Program-made: the position numbers and the translations under genes
Notes under the pieces: generated by a model
What the model was told of the DNA's origin: nothing
Databases searched by the model: none
What the model saw: the letters and a program-made list of their open reading frames with translations, nothing else
In this document: positions 60,124 to 64,000 of the stretch, one piece after another
Numbering within the stretch: position 1 is the first letter of the stretch
How the letters are laid out: each line of letters starts with the position of its first letter
Source: Aeoliella mucimassa
Lineage (GTDB): Bacteria > Planctomycetota > Planctomycetia > Pirellulales > Lacipirellulaceae
Direction: 5' to 3'
Assembly: GCF_007748035.1 (NCBI RefSeq)
Contig: NZ_CP036278.1
Coordinates: 2,418,001-2,482,000, forward strand
DNA length: 64,000 nucleotides

Positions 60124-62157
60124 ATGAATACTCGCCTCATCCAGTTATTGAAGTCCAAACTTCTTCATCTCACCGTTGTCGCTTGCTTGGCACTTGTCTC
60201 GCACACCAGCGTTGCGGCCGATGATACTTCCTCGATAGGAAAGCCAACCCTCTACCTCATCGGCGATTCGACGGTTCGCTGTGGTAGCGGCCAAGGGGGT
60301 GGCGGGATGTGGGGTTGGGGCTCGGTGATCGACCGCCATTTCGACACCACGAAAATTAACGTCGACAACCGTGCCCTGGGAGGCCGTAGCAGTCGCACCT
60401 ACCTTACAGAAGGTCGCTGGCAGCAAGTGCTCGATCAACTGAAGCCAGGCGATTACGTACTGATGCAGTTTGGCCACAACGACGGTGGCCAGATGTTCGC
60501 CGGCGACCGCCCTCGTGCTTCGATCAAAGGTAATAGCGACGAAACCCGCGATGGAGTCGTCGAGGCCACCGGCACCGCCGAAACAGTTCACTCGTTTGGT
60601 TGGTACCTGCGTAAGTACGCCAGCGAAACGCAACAACGGGGAGCAACACCAGTCGTGCTGTCGCTCATTCCGCGTGATCGTTGGATCGATGGGAAAGTGA
60701 TTCGTGCGTCGAACGACTATGGCAAATGGGCTTCGCAGGCTGCCGAGCAGGTTGGGGCTGAGTTTATCGATCTGAACGCGATCGTCGCCGAGCGCTACGA
60801 GCAGGATGGTCAGCTTCGCGTGCACGCGGAGTACTTTACGCCGAAGGATCACACGCATACCAGCCGAACCGGCGCGATGGTGAACGCCGCCTGCGTGGTT
60901 GCAGGTATTCGCAATCTGACGAGCTGCGACCTCAAGGACTACTTGCTGCCGAGCGATACCAAGCTGCCGGAAGAAAGCATGACGGTCCGCCGGTTTGACT
61001 TCGGTGCGGGAGAAGCCGCCCGAGGGTATTGGCCGGTTCACGCCGATACCGTCTACAACAGCGACACTGGCTACGGGTTTGAGTCTGTTGATGGAGTGGT
61101 CGCCAGCAAATCGAGCGACGACGCTCCCTCTACCGACTATTGCCAGAGCGAGCAGCCCTTCTACTTCTCGATGGCCCTGCCGGAGGGGAGTTACGAAGTT
61201 CAGGTAAGCGTTCCAGAACAACACGCAGGGCCGACAACGGTTCGTGCGGAGTTGCGTCGCTTGATGGTGGAACAAAGCAGCGACCATACACTTGTGTTTA
61301 CGGTGAACATCCGCCAGCCCCGCTTGCCAGATGGAAGTCGGGTGCGGCTCAAAGATCGCGAAACCAAAAAGGAAGCCTGGGCGTGGGACGACCGCTTGAC
61401 GCTCGAATTCAATGGTGACCACCCCGCGGTAAGTAGCATCACGGTGACACCTGTCGCCGACCGCCATACCCTGTTTCTGTTGGGCGACTCCACGGTAGCC
61501 GACCAACCGCTCGAGCCTTGGGGTAGCTGGGGGCAGATGCTTACTCGGTTCTTCGCTCCGAGCGTGGTGGTGGCCAACCACTCCGAATCGGGCGAGACCG
61601 TGCGAGGATCGCTCTCCGCTCATCGCTTCGACAAGATCTTTTCGCTCGCGAAACCGGGCGACTACCTGATGGTGCAGTTCGGGCACAACGATATGAAGAA
61701 AACCTCGCCCAACGCGCTCGAGCAGTATCGCAGCGGTCTCCAGCAAGTGATTCAGCAAGCTCAGCAACTTGGAATGACTCCCATTCTGGTTACTTCGATG
61801 GAACGCAAAAGCGGCGTCGAGCACGACACGCTCGGCGCGTATCCGCAAACAGTTCGCGATCTTGCTGAAGAGCTCGATATTCCGCTCATCGATTTGCATC
61901 GCGATAGCAAGGTGCTTTACGCTGAGCTGGGCGACTCGCTCGACGCCGCGTTTGTCGATGGTACGCATCACACCAGCTATGGGAGCTACCAGCTTGCCCG
62001 ATGTATTGTGCAACAACTTACGCAGCAGGTGCCAGATCTGGCAGCGCACCTTTGCTCCGATGTTCCGGAGTTTGAAGTCAGTGCACCTCCCTCGCCAGCA
62101 GGGTGGACTTTGCCGGCCAGTCCAAAGTGGGATCCCAATTTCAAGGAAAGCAATTGA
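60124..62157 (+). CDS. Double SGNH-domain rhamnogalacturonan acetylesterase-like protein
   Basis: 677 residues from ATG 60124. Signal peptide LLHLTVVACLALVSHTSVAA. Domain 1 (residues ~40-280): LYLIGDSTVRCGSG, GHNDGG and catalytic D-x-x-H in KDHTHTSRTG. Middle (~285-445): a beta-sandwich (VRRFDFGAGEAARGYWPV ... LDFNGDHP-like end) resembling a carbohydrate-binding module. Domain 2 (~450-660): LFLLGDSTVADQPLEPWGSW, QFGHNDMKKT and DGTHHTSYGS. Both domains carry complete SGNH catalytic sets of the rhamnogalacturonan acetylesterase family, which deacetylate pectin. Two complete catalytic domains in one chain is unusual. Confidence 0.85.
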   Translation: MNTRLIQLLKSKLLHLTVVACLALVSHTSVAADDTSSIGKPTLYLIGDSTVRCGSGQGGGGMWGWGSVIDRHFDTTKINVDNRALGGRSSRTYLTEGRWQQVLDQLKPGDYVLMQFGHNDGGQMFAGDRPRASIKGNSDETRDGVVEATGTAETVHSFGWYLRKYASETQQRGATPVVLSLIPRDRWIDGKVIRASNDYGKWASQAAEQVGAEFIDLNAIVAERYEQDGQLRVHAEYFTPKDHTHTSRTGAMVNAACVVAGIRNLTSCDLKDYLLPSDTKLPEESMTVRRFDFGAGEAARGYWPVHADTVYNSDTGYGFESVDGVVASKSSDDAPSTDYCQSEQPFYFSMALPEGSYEVQVSVPEQHAGPTTVRAELRRLMVEQSSDHTLVFTVNIRQPRLPDGSRVRLKDRETKKEAWAWDDRLTLEFNGDHPAVSSITVTPVADRHTLFLLGDSTVADQPLEPWGSWGQMLTRFFAPSVVVANHSESGETVRGSLSAHRFDKIFSLAKPGDYLMVQFGHNDMKKTSPNALEQYRSGLQQVIQQAQQLGMTPILVTSMERKSGVEHDTLGAYPQTVRDLAEELDIPLIDLHRDSKVLYAELGDSLDAAFVDGTHHTSYGSYQLARCIVQQLTQQVPDLAAHLCSDVPEFEVSAPPSPAGWTLPASPKWDPNFKESN

Positions 62158-62270
62158 CACGGACCACGTCGATACCGTCTGATGACGACTGCTCCTCCTA
62201 CGATCGGCTCCACTTGTTCCAATGGCCCTAGCCGTTTCCATCTCTTCCATTCTCTCTCGTAAATAGTTTC

Positions 62271-63431
62271 GTGACCGAACGCAGCCAACAGATCGCTCTC
62301 GCCTTCCCCCGCGGCTCGCACCAGGAAGTGCTCATCGAAGGGGTGACTCGCTACCTGGCCGACAATGCTTTGAACTGGACCTTTGCTGTTGCGCCGGAAT
62401 CGCTGATGCTTTCGGTGCTCGACTTGGTTAACTGGCAAGGCGACGGGATTCTCGCGGCCATCAATACCGAGAAGGAAGCCGAGTGCGCAGTAATGCTCGG
62501 CATCCCCACGGTGAATATCTCGAGCGCCATGGCGAACTGCCCCGTGCCGCGCACGATGGTCGACAATTACGCGATCGGCGAGTTGGCCGCCGAGCACCTG
62601 TTGGCTCGTGGGTTTCGGCAATTTGGGTTCCTCGGGCTTGAGAACGTTCAGTACTCGAAGGATCGCTGGCTCGGGTTCAATGATACCCTCGAAAAACAGG
62701 GGGTCTCCGCCACTCAGCTGCTGGCTGCTCCCACGTTTCGCTTTGATGGCGAAGTGTGGCACGAGCAGCACAAGCAGCTCTCCACCTGGCTGCGATCGCT
62801 CCCCAAACCGTGCGGCGTGTTTGCGGTTTCCGACTATCGGGCGTGCCATGTGTTGGAGTCGTGTCGCGAGAGCGGTTACAGCGTGCCCGACCAGGTTGCG
62901 GTTATGGGTGTCGACGACGAACAGGTGATCTGCGAACACGTCCGCCCCACTCTCTCGAGCGTCGCCCGCAACGACTCGCTCGAAGGCTACAAGGCAGCCG
63001 AGATGCTCGACATGCTCATGCGTGGCGAAGCGCTGCCGACCAACGAAATCATTGTGCCGCCGATCGAGGTGGTAAACCGCGAATCGACTTCCGCTTTCGC
63101 TGTTTCCGACGAACGACTGCGACAAGCGCTCGACTACCTGCATCAGTACCTGCACGAACCGATCACCATTGAGGAACTGGCGACGCATGCCGATGTGTCG
63201 CGCCGGTGGTTGGAGTATGCATTCCGGGATGTCTTCAACGAAACTCCCTACCAGTACCTCAAGCGGCAACGGCTGCTCAAAGCCAAGCAGGTGCTGGCCG
63301 ACGAGCCGAAGTCGAGCATCACGCAGGTCGCCCGCAGCACTGGGTTTGCCTCGGTCAAACAAATGCGTCTGGCATTCCAGCAAGCCTACGGGGTCAGCCC
63401 AGGCGAGTTTCGCCGGCTGCTCGATTCCTAA
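62271..63431 (+). CDS. XylR/AraC-family regulator with sugar-binding-type sensor domain
   Basis: 386 residues from GTG 62271. Residues ~5-275 have the periplasmic-binding-like (LacI/XylR) fold: IALAFPRGSHQEVLIEGVTR, DNYAIGELAAEHLLARGFRQ, VFAVSDYRACHVLESCRESG, VPDQVAVMGVDDEQVICEHV. Residues ~290-386 are an AraC-type double helix-turn-helix: ITIEELATHADVSRRWLEYA and SSITQVARSTGFASVKQMRL. Typical activators of sugar-utilisation genes; by context it should control the uronate and pectin genes. Same strand as the acetylesterase, 113 bases downstream. Confidence 0.92.
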   Translation: MTERSQQIALAFPRGSHQEVLIEGVTRYLADNALNWTFAVAPESLMLSVLDLVNWQGDGILAAINTEKEAECAVMLGIPTVNISSAMANCPVPRTMVDNYAIGELAAEHLLARGFRQFGFLGLENVQYSKDRWLGFNDTLEKQGVSATQLLAAPTFRFDGEVWHEQHKQLSTWLRSLPKPCGVFAVSDYRACHVLESCRESGYSVPDQVAVMGVDDEQVICEHVRPTLSSVARNDSLEGYKAAEMLDMLMRGEALPTNEIIVPPIEVVNRESTSAFAVSDERLRQALDYLHQYLHEPITIEELATHADVSRRWLEYAFRDVFNETPYQYLKRQRLLKAKQVLADEPKSSITQVARSTGFASVKQMRLAFQQAYGVSPGEFRRLLDS

Positions 63432-64000
63432 GAGCATGACGAACCCAATCGCACACCATCGAGTGAGCGACACGAAAGCGATGGGTTCATAGCTCGACGA
63501 TACGCATCCCCTTTTGAGCTTACCCATCCTGCTACTCGCTAGTCTGTCCATTCCTACTAGTCTCCCCTGGGGGGCCAATCTCCCCCGATGCGCGTTTTCC
63601 CGCGATCGAGCCACCCGCACACGTGTGGAGGTGAGATTCCCACCGCTCGGCGAATAGATTCCCAATTTTCCCATCGATGGGAAAATTGAATCTGCGCGTA
63701 CTCTACAAAACCAGTGGTTTTCGGTCTCGAATAGATTCCCATTCCCAAAAACGCATCGAGTGGGAATCTATTATCCCGCTGCGCACTTATCGCAAGTCGT
63801 TTGCCAGCAACAAGTTGCATTAACACCTCCACGATAGTTGCCCAAAATAGATTCCCACCCATGGGAAACTATTTTGGGGAGGAGTCAGGAAACAGGATTC
63901 GGGGGCCAGGGGAGCTTGGGATAGAGGATTGCTGAATGATGAATTCTGATTGCGGAGGATGTCATCTTGAAGGAGCTTCCGGCGACTGAAAGATCTCAGC
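63432..64000. other. Noncoding right end with palindromic repeat
   Basis: No gene seen. It contains the second copy of the 230-bp palindromic element (63651-63880) and a purine-rich stretch with GGGGAGCTTGGG. The string GGAGCTTCCGGCGACT at 63974-63989 resembles GGAGCTTCCAGCGACG about 50 bases after copy 1, so similarity between the two copies may extend further than the hairpin block. Confidence 0.5.
63651..63880 (+). repeat. Dispersed palindromic repeat element, copy 2
   Basis: Same order and spacing of hairpins as 7451-7678. Stem loops differ in sequence but pairing is kept: ATTTTCCCA-TCGA-TGGGAAAAT (loop CACG in copy 1), AAAACC-AGT-GGTTTT (AGC in copy 1), AATAGATTCCCA with TGGGAATCTATT, and CCCAAAATAG-TTCCCA with TGGGAA-CTATTTTGGG, which is better paired than in copy 1. 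The linker GCGCACTTATCGCAAGTCGT is identical in both copies. It lies in an intergenic region downstream of the AraC-type regulator, also without any ORF. Confidence 0.75.

Noticed and set aside
60145-62250. 701-codon minus-strand ORF
   Set aside because: Exactly antisense to the double SGNH protein, which has complete catalytic motifs and a signal peptide.

Overview
The window looks like a planctomycete chromosome, probably order Pirellulales. Evidence: a prepilin-type DUF1559 protein, TIGR03000-type repeat domains, exosortase-sorted PEP-CTERM proteins with dockerin-like repeats, an ECF sigma factor coupled to a FecR/LamG membrane protein, an HTTM protein, a Uma2 nuclease and a moderately high GC content. 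Family-level placement is a guess. No rRNA, tRNA or CRISPR array was seen.

Layout. 1-7.4 kb: end of a protein-isoaspartate methyltransferase gene, a YG-rich secreted protein, an IS630 copy, an HTTM pair, a hydrolase and asd. 7.4-16.2 kb: accessory stretch with a palindromic repeat, a HEPN-like gene with two membrane proteins, a TlpA-like thioredoxin, Uma2, truA, an ORF split by an IS903-type element with a 9-bp target duplication, and a second, inverted IS630 copy. 16.2-19.3 kb: housekeeping genes (kinase, accA, lipoprotein). 19.3-24.0 kb: a compact 4.7-kb element with an HUH rolling-circle Rep, small membrane proteins, an SSB-sized protein, a 191-nt hairpin and a PLD-type protein. Its ends share a 16-bp sequence, and the right end is a dif-like site (11-bp arm, 6-bp spacer, 11-bp arm). 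GGGCAGGG motifs, matching the KOPS pattern GGGNAGGG, point rightward left of this site and leftward right of it. I infer that this is the replication terminus, with an ssDNA-phage-like element integrated at dif by host XerC/XerD.

24-41 kb: mostly housekeeping and transport (cvpA, dtd, ZIP transporter, DUF3754, YheT-type hydrolase, pdxA, phosphatase, DMT transporter, aminotransferase, cupin) plus three consecutive envelope-protein genes. 41.8-50.8 kb: a surface-protein locus (DUF1559, ECF sigma, FecR-LamG, PEP-CTERM proteins). One of its ORFs encodes three complete PEP-CTERM precursors fused head to tail.

50.9-63.4 kb: a pectin/uronate locus. A minus-strand operon (uxaC, uxaE, TRAP dctP-dctQ-dctM) imports and isomerises hexuronates. 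A divergent double-SGNH rhamnogalacturonan acetylesterase-like protein and an XylR/AraC-type regulator follow, with a large putative glycosidase at the other end. A second copy of the 230-bp palindromic repeat closes the window. All functional calls come from reading sequence motifs; no database search was run.
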